Of a stretch of DNA of 64,000 bases, positions 46,174 through 58,019 are shown one piece after another. Source of the stretch: Bugulina stolonifera (taxonomy: Eukaryota; Bryozoa; Gymnolaemata; Cheilostomatida; Bugulidae); the NCBI GenBank assembly GCA_935421135.1, contig OW285189.1:10189072-10253071 (forward strand), read 5' to 3'. Positions within the stretch are counted from its first letter, which is position 1. Every line of letters starts with the position of its first letter. A model generated the notes under the pieces. The model had not been told where the DNA came from, did not search any database, and was given only the letters and a program-made list of their open reading frames with translations. The position numbers and the translations under genes were made by a program.

Positions 46174-47785
46174 ATCAGTGGTCTTTGGTTTAGTTATTTC
46201 CCTCTCTCAACTGCATTCCTTTTCTGGTCTCAGTATAGGATAGCTCTTTGTGGCAATTTATATATTACTGGTGATTTTAAAGAAACTTCTATACCTTTTC
46301 TACGTACTGAGTGGTTTTCTATTGATGTGCACAGTATGCCAGTATCTGGATGTTTTAAATACTTTACTCGAGCAAGTAAGTCTGAATCACTGAATCTGAG
46401 GTCATTGTTATATTGGATAAATAATTCATTTTAGGGAATAAATTCATGTTTAAAATTTGACAAATTTGTTATTAAACCTTATCACCCTGTGAAGACATCT
46501 TGTTTCTTCCCACTGGTTTACTAGACTAACAGTTTTATCAATAGTATAATATTTACTCAGCCATAGTGCTAATGTTTGTATTTCCATTATGAAGGATAGA
46601 ATAATTTCAATGGCTAATGCAAGACCAACTGAACTATAACTAATCCAAGCTCTAGCTCAGCTACCACACAGAATGCAAACACCAACAAATAAATTGATTG
46701 ATAAGTCATGACTTGACATAAATAACAGCTCTGTTCTACAGTGTTGAATTACTAAGCAATACCTTAACTAAAATAGTGACATACATATCCATTAGTTATG
46801 CTTTACCATCCTCACTAATTATGAGGAAGAATGACTTGCATATGGATGTATTACTATTACTATAGACATAATGACATATGTTACATATATTGCAATTATA
46901 TGGCTATAATATGAGTTGATGGCCATCATAAATGATTAGATTGATAAGAAGTTATCCTTATGGAGAGGTAAACACATTGGGAGAGGACAACTTCCATTAA
47001 TAAACAGCTCATACAACTGCACTGTATGTGCAGACAGAACATTTCCTTGTGCAGTGTGTATAGTATAACTATTTAGTCATCAGGTACTCATGAACTAACA
47101 CTAACTACATATTGTATAGCGCAGTCGGTAGTGTAATGATACACAAATAACAGTGACGAGTGCATTATGGTTTGAATGCCAAGATTTTGGCAAGGTGCTG
47201 CTTAATCAGCTGACTCTGACCGCAGTTGGCAAGCATCCCATGGAATAATAATATAGTAGCGTACATATAGAGGAGTTAACAAACAAGGTATTATTAGAAC
47301 AGTTCTCCCTGAGAGATACACTTGATAGATTAACATCACTAGACTAGAAAGTAGAAATAAGAATTTTTGCTGGATATTTAGCTTGAAACACAATTAACAC
47401 TGCTTCACGTACAGTTACAGATACCTGGTGAGAGTTCAACTGCGTTACTATTTGCGTGTGTGTCGCTAGCTTATATCTCTACTAGTATTTACTCCATGCA
47501 TTGGTTATGTTTCAGAATATACTCCAAAAGTGTCCTTCAGTTTACTGTTGAATTTTCGTTTACTACTTTGACTTTGAAGAAAATTACAAGTTATTTGCTT
47601 TTCATTGGTTATACGCATGTACTGCCTACAGGCAGAAATATGTAGCACACCAATAATAACTTTATAGTTCCAAGCAGACCACTTCGATAATGCTACCATG
47701 TTTTGTTGCTAAGAAAGGGCTTGAGCCAATATATATGCTTGAATTATGGTACCTTCAATGTCATCAATTTAATTTTTTAGTGAAC
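46174..47785. other. Thioredoxin 3' region and following gene-free DNA
   Basis: AATAAA at 46437-46442 is a possible polyadenylation signal for thioredoxin. No further exon is seen. A tRNA-like repeat candidate lies near 47117. Confidence 0.45.
47117..47180 (+). repeat. tRNA-derived SINE candidate (A and B boxes)
   Basis: TAGCGCAGTCGG at 47117 fits the RNA polymerase III A box, and GGTTTGAATGCC at 47169 approximates the B box, 52 bases apart start to start. The cloverleaf stems are not convincing, so a SINE or tRNA relic is more likely than a working tRNA. The full extent is unknown. Confidence 0.4.
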
Positions 47786-48100
47786 ATGGGTGCTAAGCTA
47801 CCTCCAAAGGGAAATGATTCTCGACGACAAAAAGGTGTCCTGAAGCGGCGCCATTCTCCTGAGATGAAATCATCTGTTGATACGTGTGTTACAGTACAGG
47901 ATGCATTATCATGCTATTACTGTAAGCTCCGTAAAGACTTTGAGCATACAGAAGTGGAGTTGAGTGTTTTGAACGTTGTACTTACTCATGTGGGTGAACG
48001 CCTTGCCGAGAGACAATCGATTCTAGAATCAATTCACAAGGAGATGCGTGACACCTCCATCTGCTCTATGGAGAGGAAGCTGGACAAGGAAAGCGAGTAG
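47786..48100 (+). CDS. Small hypothetical protein, Lys/Arg- and Glu-rich
   Basis: I do not recognise this product. From the ATG at 47786 the frame gives 104 residues with a basic N-terminus (MGAKLPPKGNDSRRQKG) and then a long helical-looking segment (LRKDFEHTEVELSVLNVVLT onward to SESILE-like and KEMRD stretches). It ends MERKLDKESE. The frame is also open upstream of the ATG, but TTTTTTTAG just before it resembles a splice acceptor, so this could be an exon rather than a whole gene. Charged, non-repetitive content sets it apart from nearby spurious frames. A second helix-like frame at 48505-48618 (IKEASQLIHRYVDEALESRK) may be another exon of the same gene. Confidence 0.45.
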   Translation: MGAKLPPKGNDSRRQKGVLKRRHSPEMKSSVDTCVTVQDALSCYYCKLRKDFEHTEVELSVLNVVLTHVGERLAERQSILESIHKEMRDTSICSMERKLDKESE

Positions 48101-50713
48101 TCTAATGAGGTCCAATCTACTGGACATTGTAGAAATGATATTTTGCCAGCCCTTTGATGGGGTAGACAATTTCCAGCAGACACAAATTTTTTTATCTTGG
48201 AAGCTTGATAACCATATCATATCATAGAACTCATTTTTAAGTTTACATATATACACTATTCCAATCTCAACTTTAGTATTACTTTTTGTTATTATTATCA
48301 TTATCATTATTAGTGTTCCATCACACTATTTTGTTTCCTATTGTGGATTAGATTATTCCTGGAATTATTATGTTATTAACTAATAATAGTCCATCACATT
48401 CATATTTATTTATTATACATGTATATTATGCCCTTCAGAGCTTACTCTGTCATTCTATAATACTATTACTATTTATACCTGATTCAATTTTATTTATACT
48501 AAAAGTGATAAAAGAGGCATCTCAGCTGATTCATAGATACGTAGATGAGGCACTTGAAAGTAGGAAGCTCTATTTGGGCAAGTTGCCAAACTTTCATCAC
48601 TGTTACATCACATCATAAGCAAACGCTTTTCAGAATACTGATGAGTGTGTACAAGATTATTATAATAGCAAAGGTATTTGAATACGTAGGTTATAACTCA
48701 TAATACGTACTCTTTGGGTTTGGCAAGTTTTCAAGACAGTCACATGGCTTGAGTTCAAGGTAATTACAATATTGTGTAGAGTAATTGCTAACATCCATGT
48801 AGCATCCCTCATTTTATGACACACCCATTACAAACTGCTGTATACATACCATGATCTTATACTTATTTACTTATACTCTTATTATGCAACAATAAATATT
48901 TACAGCTACCACTTTGTTCTGTTGTTGATTTCTTGATTAATCAACAGAATCACTTGCTACTCCTAACTAACTATCACAGCAATAAATATTATATATTCAC
49001 ATTCAGGTTAGAGCTGACGCTTTGCTATGCATCAGTTTATTCGCCACAACTTCTGAAATCCTGGCCTGCATTACATGAGAGCTATTACTATGCTCTGTTA
49101 GGTGCAGCAGTGGAAAAATTTAGATAGTCTTAAGACTTAACTCCTTGTTTGTGTTAAGGACGGTCAATATAGAGAAGACAACTTCTCCTGCTTCAGTTTT
49201 GGCAAAGAACAAAGGCTATCTCAAATTTCTCCACTTCGGCGCCAAACTCGCTATCCTATGCTACGCCAAGCTCTGCTTCCACTAACCATAGGTAGATAAT
49301 GTGGTAGCAGCATCATGTGTCTCTATTACGTAGTAGTGGTAGTGTGTAGGTATAGACACTGCTCAACGGAGACCAGACTTAGGTTTAGAAATGAATGTGT
49401 TCTCGAATAGGCCAGACAGTAAAAAGACTTCCAAGAATTAACTGAAGGTGAATCATAGAGTATAACAGCATTTACCAAATATTTTCTATCCATCTAACTA
49501 CAATATTCACAAACCTACATGGTTGTATACCTATACCAGCATAAGTCAATGATAATAATTATTGTTTTTGTCATAATGATAATATATTATTGATAGTGTT
49601 GTTGGTCTATTATATTTTGTATTTTCAGCTGGAGGTACACGAATGATAAATCAATTCTCGGAAACTACTGCGCACTTAGCACCACTCGCAAGTAGTCTAA
49701 GTAGCTTTCTATCTATTGATTAGAAAGGCGAAATCAATAAGCATTAGGAAACTGTTTATTTCTTTCATGGGTATTAATACAGCTGATAAATGAACTTACT
49801 CCATCTCTTACTAAGACGGCGGACAGACAGCATCGTAAAATAAATGTACATGACAGCAACGCTACAGAGTTATATGTTGATATGTGTATAAGTTGATGGT
49901 TAGTCAATAAATAACCTACATGTACCCAAGATCCATGTTGCATATTTATAGGTCTGCAAACCTTAGAAGTGAATTTTCTACACTGTTTACATGGACATAC
50001 AGCAATCATTACCGTACATAGCACATGTACTTAATGGTTGATACAAAACATCACTAGAATTTGTTTTTTTGTTTTAATGTACATGTACTTTTCCACTAAA
50101 TACTCGCATAATGCTTCCACCTACATGCATATGACAGTACTTTCAGCCAATATACATGTAGACTACAAGGTAGATGTGCTATAACCCTTATATACACTAC
50201 ATTTTATTGTACATGTATGTTTATCAGCATAACAGGGCAAAAATCATTCTTACTGAATCCTCTTGAATGACAAGTTTTTTTCATTTTAAAGCAGCTACAC
50301 ATAGCTGTGCTTTCACTTACTTATATTATACATGCCCTGCAGTCTATACCAGTAAGAAAGTACAGTGTAGTTTACTGTACTCATTGAAGTCTAAGCTAAG
50401 TACATGAGGCTCAAACATAAACACCTACAGTGTATACATGTATATCACAGTCACATACCAATATTATAAATACTGTTTATCTGGCATGCTACATGTATAT
50501 TTAATCAAATCATGTGATAAAAAATAATTTAGGCAACCTGCATGCACTAAGTTATATTATAAAAATAATAAATATAAATACTCTACACCAATGAAATATA
50601 ATAAAAGATGGCTACAAAAATTACCATCTCTCAATGACAGCTTAGTTAAAGGCTTCAGAATGGTTATATAAACATGATTTTTCTTGCACAGAACACATTT
50701 AATGACTGAAAAT
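48101..50713. other. Gene-free region 3' of the EEP nuclease gene
   Basis: It contains the dispersed repeat at about 49085-49215, a possible exon at 48505-48618 and otherwise AT-rich sequence with ACATGTA words. No known gene or RNA is seen. Confidence 0.45.
49085..49215. repeat. Dispersed repeat, copy B
   Basis: It is collinear with 29240-29370 and shares GATAGTCTTA, CTCCTTGTTTGTG-like and GCAAAGAACAAAGGCTA words. The family is unknown. Confidence 0.6.
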
Positions 50714-53700
50714 CTATTTTATTTCAAAAACTGCATAGATTGGAAGATGGTCTGAAGGGAAGATGACGCTAGGAAGGCCAACATGTTTTGCTATTACATG
50801 TTCCTCCGGGACATCCAGGACTGAGCAGGGAAGTAAGGAGCAACCATCAGATGTCACATCGCTTCCCTGGGAGTACCAGATATAGTCTAAGCAGCCTTTA
50901 TACAGACCCTGTTGATCCTCGTCTTTTATAAACTCATCCCAACTTGTAAACTCGGGTTCCGTCCCCTAAAAGTGGTGTAGAAAGGTCAGCTAAACAGCAT
51001 TGTAATCTTATTCTCATTATGTTATTACATTTTTTTGCTATCCATGGGTATAGCCAACGTTTCCTTTTATTTAGATGTGGGCTTCGCGGGTCCAAAGGCT
51101 AGTGTTGCAATATAACTGCAAATAATCACACAGACATACATCAGGGGACTTTACAAAAACTAGGGTGCTGTTAGGGGTAGTTGAGGAACGCTGGCTACAC
51201 CCTTGATGCTATATATGTGCAATACAAAGTATACAAGACACCAGCTCCTCTGTGTGTAAACGAATCGTGAAAATATGAGAGAGGACAACTCATATTTATT
51301 AGCAATTGGGCCTACTAATTCATCTACACAAACAAATTATGATTAACAACTGGGTGATCTAAAACATTATTTTGCATTGCACAGGCAATATGATACAAAA
51401 TGTATGTAGCAAACAACAATATATAAATAATAAGGCAAACTACATGTATTATTATAATGATTTTGATCGAATGGTGTAACAAACAGCTAATAATACAAAT
51501 AAGTGAAGTGTCTCAATAACTACGTATTGTGCTCAAAGCACTCAAGTTCAAATTCAAAGCATTATAATATTATTATATTTACCATCACAGCATGATATAC
51601 ACTTCTGAGTTTGATGTTAAATTTAAAATCCTTCAGCATATCAATTACACTCTACAAAGAGACAAAAATTTAACAGTTAACTTGGAGAATCCCAATCAGA
51701 ACATTTGACCAGAAATCTATAACATGCATATTTGCACATCACATACAATGTAAACTACGTATTGTACTGTCCCAATATAAAAGTAGAAAAATATTTTAAG
51801 TGAAAATTGGTAGGGGTGAATTTGATGGAACGCAATAAGGAGAAACTTTGGACACTCATAAGCTATAGATCGGTGCTAGGAATTGTCTCCTCAAAGAAAT
51901 GAGGGGACAACTTCTCGCTATGTTTATTAACTTAGGAGCGACACATTACACCTTAGAAAGTATATTTTTATAAGTTGAAGTATAAATGGATGATTTTGAA
52001 TTGATCTTCTTATCAGCAAACCTGCAGATCGTTACGGCCTATGCTTGATACAATACCGGTGCAGACGAACATACCCGAACGATATGTTACTGGTGTAACA
52101 ATGTGTTACTAGTGTAACAATATGTTACTGGTGTAACAATATGTTACTGGCGTTGTGTGCTAAACCTAAAAATTAGACATATACCTAAATCACTATGTAT
52201 AAAATTAGCAGTAACTCATAAATTGTACTTTAGGTGTAAACCCAAGAGAACCCATATTTAATTATGATAAGAAGTTGTCCTCTCCGAAATAGTATGTTGT
52301 ATGTAGACTACACATGTTTGTATCAATACTTTGTGTATACTTTCTACATTACCGAACCAAGGTACTACTTTTGGTCACCTTTAGGGTCAAACCTTCAATC
52401 TTTATGGGAGAAGGGAGTGGAGGAGGGTGGGCTGGGGTGTTACTTGTTAGTGCTCTAAAGTTTGAATATTGTTTGGAATGTAGGATAGCAAGGGTTGACA
52501 ATATGCATCATGATATTATTTTTATGGATGCAAGTGCCTGTCTACTTGTACGTGTAAAAGTATTTGGTATAAATAGTACAGGTACATATAAAACCTGCCA
52601 TGACAGAGCGCTATGTAAAAAGAGTTACATAAATAGTTAAAAATTTTTAGATACAACGATTTCCATTACTACCACCATATCAGATACAACATGTACGTGT
52701 ACCAGTCTGGCCACAAACAAGTAGCACTCAATTGGGGGTGAATATAGTATTCTACTCCAATAGACAGGCTGATTGTCTCAGATCATAGGGAATGGGGACA
52801 GATGATGTGGGGCCCACCATTAAAGGTTCTGGAGTCATATGGTTTGCTAGTCTCTACGTACTCTTGTTTGTATAGTCTACTTTTATTGCTGTGGGGAGTG
52901 GAGCTCAATAGACAAAAGATCATCTGAGATGTATCAAGTGAGGATTAAATACAAATTGCTTACCCTTCCCCCAAAGGAAGCATCACCATCTACATAGTAA
53001 CTATCTAAGGAGAGGAGGCTCTCAGTTAGTTCACAAACACCACCGCTAGATATCATCTGGTAAAGAGGCATATCAGGGCAACTATTGAAATCTCCAGCAA
53101 ATATACAAGGGGCCCCATCAGCAAACTTTGCCAGTTCTTCTATTCCACAGGCAGCCTGCAAATTGGGAAAATTGAAGCTAACGAAGATCACATCAAAGTG
53201 GGCATCTTTCAGTACACATGTTTACAATACATGACATGTACAAACTGCCTAGCCTGTATGTGTACTGCACTTAGTCACCCACATAAGCTGCACATTGTTA
53301 ATCAGTTTTTTAAACACAATGAACATAATTTGCTACTAAACATCTGCTTAAACGATTTAAATTAGTCTGTGCAACTTTTCAGAATAAATTCCACATAACA
53401 TTTTGCTATTTCTACAGAGAACCTAAACAATTCTAAATAGTGTTGAATTAACAATCACAAGAATTCATCATGGAGTTATCCCAATTTAGTAACTAACCTG
53501 GAGCATTTGAAGGACAGGATATTTGAACTCTTTCCAAGTAATATGTATATTTCCCACAGCAATAGGGTTGCCAGATGCTTTGTGGTGCAAATTAGCCATC
53601 AGGCAACCAGCCGATTCAATGATGTCTGGATATGTTGACATCATTTTCATATAATTACTAAGTTCCAAGATCACATTCTCTTCAACTCCAATTCTCCGAA

Positions 53701-55991
53701 GAAAATGCTGTACTCGATCATGTAAAATAAAAGACGTTTCAGAAAGAAGACTGAAATTGTCTCTTTTGTAGAATATGGCCAAGCCGATGTGATCCGTGTA
53801 CCTGCAAGTTGTAAAATTACGCTAGAGATGTACATGTAGAATGCCACCATATTTGTTGAAGTAAACTACCCAAGATATTGTGTCAAATAGTACGCAATAC
53901 TTGGATAGTCATCCGAAACAGGAAAGAAATCCACCTTGTGGCGGGTACAACTTTACATGATTTTAACATAGCCAGGGTTCTTCACCATAATTTCAGAGGA
54001 AGTTGCCATTTCCATTCAGATCCATTTGTCCAAACCACAAATGAAGATCTAAGGCTACATTAAACTATGTAATAGCTAGAGAGATTCAGGTGGGCTTAGA
54101 GGATCTAGCTAGAAGTACATTTACTGTTCACTCTATTGGCTGGATGAGCTGGTACCATTGGACCTAGAGCCAGAGTGGCCCAAGTTCAGTAACTTTACTA
54201 ACAATAATCGGGATAAATGATGAACATTCTCAACTAAACCATTTGGAAATGAGACTAAGATTCCTCAAATCTATAAGCCATCGGGTGCCCATCTTAGATT
54301 TATACGTATGTTTGTTTTAGTGATTACTCAGGATTTTAGTAGAATCAGCCCATTGTAGTGCAACGAATAGGCCAAATATTACCTTAAATGTTGTACACTG
54401 TCATATCCTATCTTGTCAAAGTCTGGTTTAAGATGGCGGAGAAAATGTTCAGCTTCGACTTCTTGAAATGCAACAATATCTGCATCAACACCTTTCACCT
54501 CAGCCATAATCTTATTGTGTCTACCTACATGTAGATGTACAACAATACTACAGTACTACAGTAGTGAGCCCCCATCGTAAAATAGTAATGGATATTTTGC
54601 AATAGGTTCAACCACCAGGTGTTGGATTTTCGAAAATGACAGCATTTCCAAGTGAAATTTGTCACAAATCGCAGATCTGTGTCCCAGTGGGGGAAAACAC
54701 CGAACACGAAGTACAACCCAGGAGTACAGAGTTCAAATCATACCAGTCTTATTGGTAGGCCTACTAATATGCTGAACTTAGTTTGCCCTCGGGTAGTGCA
54801 CTATTTATCTACAAGTTATGTACATGTACATAGTACATATATATACCCTAATCTCTACTCTTTAGGCCCTAGAGCATTATAAGCATAAGCATTATAATGA
54901 GCAAGATTTTTCAACTAATTCTGATCTAGATTGCCATTATTGTTATGACTCTGTGTAACCAATAGAATAGTAGCAAGCAGACAGCACAATCAATAATATG
55001 TACAGTTCAGTTTATAATTAATTACAGAGTACAGTTAGTAGAGTGTACAAGTGCAATAATTGTACTGTGTAAATTGAAAAATAGAGCATGAAATATCTAT
55101 ACATTGCATATAGTATCCTATTGTACTATTGCATAGAAGCTATTTGTAAGTTGAATTGTTCAGGAGTTGAATTCCTCCTCAACTGCCATTTGTTGTATAA
55201 TAAAAGATCTAAGTGTATAAAGTTCCAGTCAGCCACCCTAAATAATAGTATAGATTGTACTATATGGGTTCAAATCCCTCTAGTCTAACAATTCAGGTGA
55301 TTGCTGACAGAACTGCTGTCCGACAAAGCAGGTGCAGTTTAATATGACTTTGATACAGCAAGATGGAGAAGAGAAGTACTAGTGCCCTGATTGGGGCAGT
55401 CCATAAACCCAATCAGGAGTTGTAGGGTGGTCCAATCAAGTGAACAGGTTTACATACTATGTAACTCATCTACATTTACTGTCCATGTACCAGTGGTCAT
55501 CTGTACATACTATGCAATGTATCTACACTTACTGTCCATGTACCTGTGGTCACCTATACATACAATTTACTACATGTAATGTATCTACACTATATTACCT
55601 GTCCATGAATCAGATGTACCAGTGGTCATCTGTACATACTATGTAATGTACATGTATCTACACTTACTGTCCATGTATCTGTGGTCATTTATACATACAA
55701 TTTACTATGTAACGTCTCTATACTGATTGTCCATGTACCAGTGGTCATCTGTACATACTATGTAATGTATTTATACTTACTGTCCATGTATCTGTGGTCA
55801 TCTGGGCAGTACTTATAAGCTCCTGTAATATTGACCCCGGCATCACCTCTAGGTATGGCAGCATCTGCTAGTATGTTGTACTGAAGTACTGAAATAGTAG
55901 AATCAATGACTCCAACCTCCTCTAAACTCTTCACAGAGACAATCTTTCTACATTTAAGGCTGGGGACTTCCCTCATTCTAGGTACCAACAT
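50714..55991 (-). CDS. CCR4/nocturnin/PDE12-type endonuclease-exonuclease-phosphatase protein, six exons
   Basis: Minus-strand coding exons are 55991-55781, 54524-54383, 53801-53498, 53155-52964, 51651-51583 and 50965-50714. Phases join to give 389 residues. EEP-fold motifs appear in order: VLQYNILAD (catalytic Asn), AFQEVEAEHF (metal-binding Glu), DHIGLAIFYKRD, VGNIHITW (His), IFAGDFNSCPD (Asp/Asn), LDYIWYS and FPSDHLPIYAVFEIK (Asp-His). YCPDDHRYMDSRHNKIMAEV before the Glu motif is CCR4-like. Relatives are Mg-dependent 3'-5' exonucleases that shorten poly(A), 2',5'-phosphodiesterases (PDE12) or NADPH phosphatase (nocturnin). There are no leucine-rich repeats, so it is not CNOT6. Which member it is cannot be decided by eye. 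It is head to head with the threonine aldolase, 620 bp between starts. Confidence 0.92.
52083..52150. repeat. About 20-bp tandem repeat in EEP gene intron 4
   Basis: Four imperfect copies of ATGTTACTGGTGTAACAAT. Each unit contains an internal inverted repeat (GTTAC/GTAAC). Confidence 0.85.
55450..55800. repeat. Tandem repeat copying the exon 1 donor of the EEP gene
   Basis: Several units of about 60-120 bp contain ACTTACTGTCCATGTAYCTGTGGTCATCT-like sequence followed by TACATACTATGTAATGTATC. On the minus strand this is the end of exon 1 plus its splice donor (55781 and onward), repeated into intron 1. Confidence 0.85.
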
Positions 55992-56611
55992 GACAAGTGA
56001 TAGACAACTCCCACGACATAACTTAGCATTGAATTGTATTATATATTAGCCGGCTTGCTACAAATCAATATTCAAATCGTATCTTGACTTATCACAGACA
56101 AACAAACCAATAATGATTGTATACAGCAAACTTGTATGAAAGGAGCACTTACCTGTTTGACTCCAAAAACACAGTAGAGGAGCAATAATCTATAGAAACA
56201 CTGATATTTTATGCTACTAGGAACAAATAGCTGTGATGTGATTGGTCAATACATGACACACCCCATATAAGACCAAAAGCTTACAACTGCAGAGAAAGCC
56301 CAGAGAGAACAACTCCTGGCTCAACTAGAATCTTCAGTCTGATTCTCTATAGTACTTTTCATCAGTTTTCAATCATAGTGTTTCTATGTTTATATATTGA
56401 ATATACAAATATTTGTTTTCAACTCTATGAAAACAATCTGGTGTATTGGGATAGGATCCCATATCAATATGAGGGTAGGGGTATAATTGGAGTACACAAC
56501 ATCTACAAAGATAAAACCTTTCTATACAGTTATCTTTTGTTGATCCACCAAGGCACAAGTGCAGAGTTATAGCTGTATATGTAGTTGTTGCCGGCCACCA
56601 GTGTGCATAAG
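55992..56611. promoter_or_regulatory. Shared upstream region of EEP nuclease and threonine aldolase
   Basis: This 620-bp stretch separates divergent start codons. No TATA box stands out. A putative donor (GTAAGTGC on the minus strand near 56145) suggests that the EEP gene may have an untranslated first exon here. Confidence 0.5.
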
Positions 56612-56750
56612 ATGGAGGATATTACAGCTGCAGACGTAGTAATAGATCTGAGGAGTGACACAGTAACTAAGCCTACTGCTGCCATGTACCAGGCTATGAT
56701 CAATGCTCCACTCGGTGATGATGTCATGGAGGAAGACCCAACAATACTTG
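56612..56750 (+). CDS. Threonine aldolase, first coding exon (gene continues past the window)
   Basis: The ATG at 56612 opens [20 protein letters not shown], followed by PTAAMYQAM and [10 protein letters not shown]. These are the hallmark N-terminal motifs of PLP-dependent L-threonine (low-specificity) aldolases, which split threonine to glycine and acetaldehyde. The exon ends ACTTG before GTAAGG, leaving one base of a split codon. The PLP lysine and the rest of the protein must be encoded to the right of the window. The frame is open upstream, but this is the first ATG and the one closest to the conserved start. Intron 1 contains the 6.46-kb polymerase-B element. Confidence 0.88.
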
Positions 56751-57029
56751 GTAAGGTGAATAGCTGTAGCTGTAAAACTGGAAGTAGTATTGCATAACTT
56801 GGATTACAAAAATCATCAATTTTGAGAAAAAATTTTTCCAGTTTTAAAATTTCCCAGTCAGTGACAGCTTCAAAGCATAAGCATGCTTGATAAGGTGGTA
56901 CAGCAGCAGCAAGTGAATTCTTTCTCTGTCTCTCTCCACTGACCCCAGAGATATAAAGTAATAGCCCAGGTAGAAGGGAATCATGCTGTTGCACACTATA
57001 TAAAACGTGGCTATACTTAGTGGAGTGAG

Positions 57030-57564
57030 AGTAGTATAGTCAGTGCAGATCTACACAGACACCCGGCCATTTCCGCGTCGTATTAGCCCTAGATCCAAAA
57101 ACTCCCCGGGCGGACGACCACCCCACCCGTCCTCTCGCCCCCTCCTCTCCCCTAAACCTCACTCTATGTGCAAAGCCCTAGAACCTACTCCCCCCATCGC
57201 GGGTGGGGTTTCAAAAACCTCATCGGCTGTTCCGCGGAACCCAGTCTAAAGAGCAAACCCCGCGCCCCGCCCTCGCCCCGTCCCACGGCTCGGGCGAGGG
57301 GGCGCGCGTACGCGCGCGCCCCCCCGCCTTGCGAACTCCACCCGTCCTCCCTCCACCCGTCCCCGCCCCTCCCCACCCCAAACCCCTCCGCCTCGCCCTC
57401 CGCCTCGCGGCGGTTCTCGTTTGCGAGTCCAGCCGTGGCCCCACGCCGCCCTCCCCCCGCCCATCCCCCGCCCCTTCCCCGCCCCAACGACCCGTCGCGG
57501 CCCTCGCGGGCGGACCGTCGGCTGGAGTAGGGTGAAGCGAAGGAAAATACGGGTTAGAGTAATG
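57030..57564. repeat. Left terminal inverted repeat of the element
   Basis: It is the reverse complement of 62940-63493, very C-rich on the plus strand, with a perfect 16-bp alternating purine-pyrimidine palindrome at 57302-57317. The matching ends where AGTAATGG diverges from AGTAATGA. Confidence 0.92.
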
Positions 57565-57589
57565 GTGTGTGATGTATTCTAGAATAGAT

Positions 57590-57985
57590 GATATGCGACT
57601 ATGAAAAATATGAGTCAGGGTAATGATACACGAGTTTGTTTTAATTTTCAACGCGTTTGAGAGTAATAATATAAAATCAATCGATAAAAAACTTGATATG
57701 TGACTACGAAAAAAATATGAGTAAGGGTAATGATACGCGAGTTTGTTTTAATTTTCAATACGTTTGAGAGTAATAATATAAAATCAAGCGATAAAAAACT
57801 TGATATACGACTATGAAAAATATGAGTAAGGGTAATGATACACGAGTTTGTTTTAATTTTCAATACGTTTGAGAGTAATAATATAAAATCAATCGATAAA
57901 AACCGATATACGACTATGAAAAATATGAGTAAGGCTAACGATACACGAGTTTGAGAGTAATAATATAAAATCAATTGATAAGTAG
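57590..57985. repeat. Subterminal tandem repeats of about 120 bp
   Basis: Three to four units contain ATGAGTAAGGGTAATGATAC, ACGAGTTTGTTTTAATTTTC and GTTTGAGAGTAATAATATAA in order. They directly adjoin the left terminal repeat. One inverted unit lies at about 1385-1503 in the other element copy. Confidence 0.9.
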
Positions 57986-58019
57986 ACACGAATGAGTGTG
58001 AATGACAAAAGTTTTTGCC

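Noticed and set aside
55258..55290. GGGTTCAAATCCCTCT resembling a tRNA T arm
   Set aside because: No A box, anticodon arm or acceptor stem can be built upstream.
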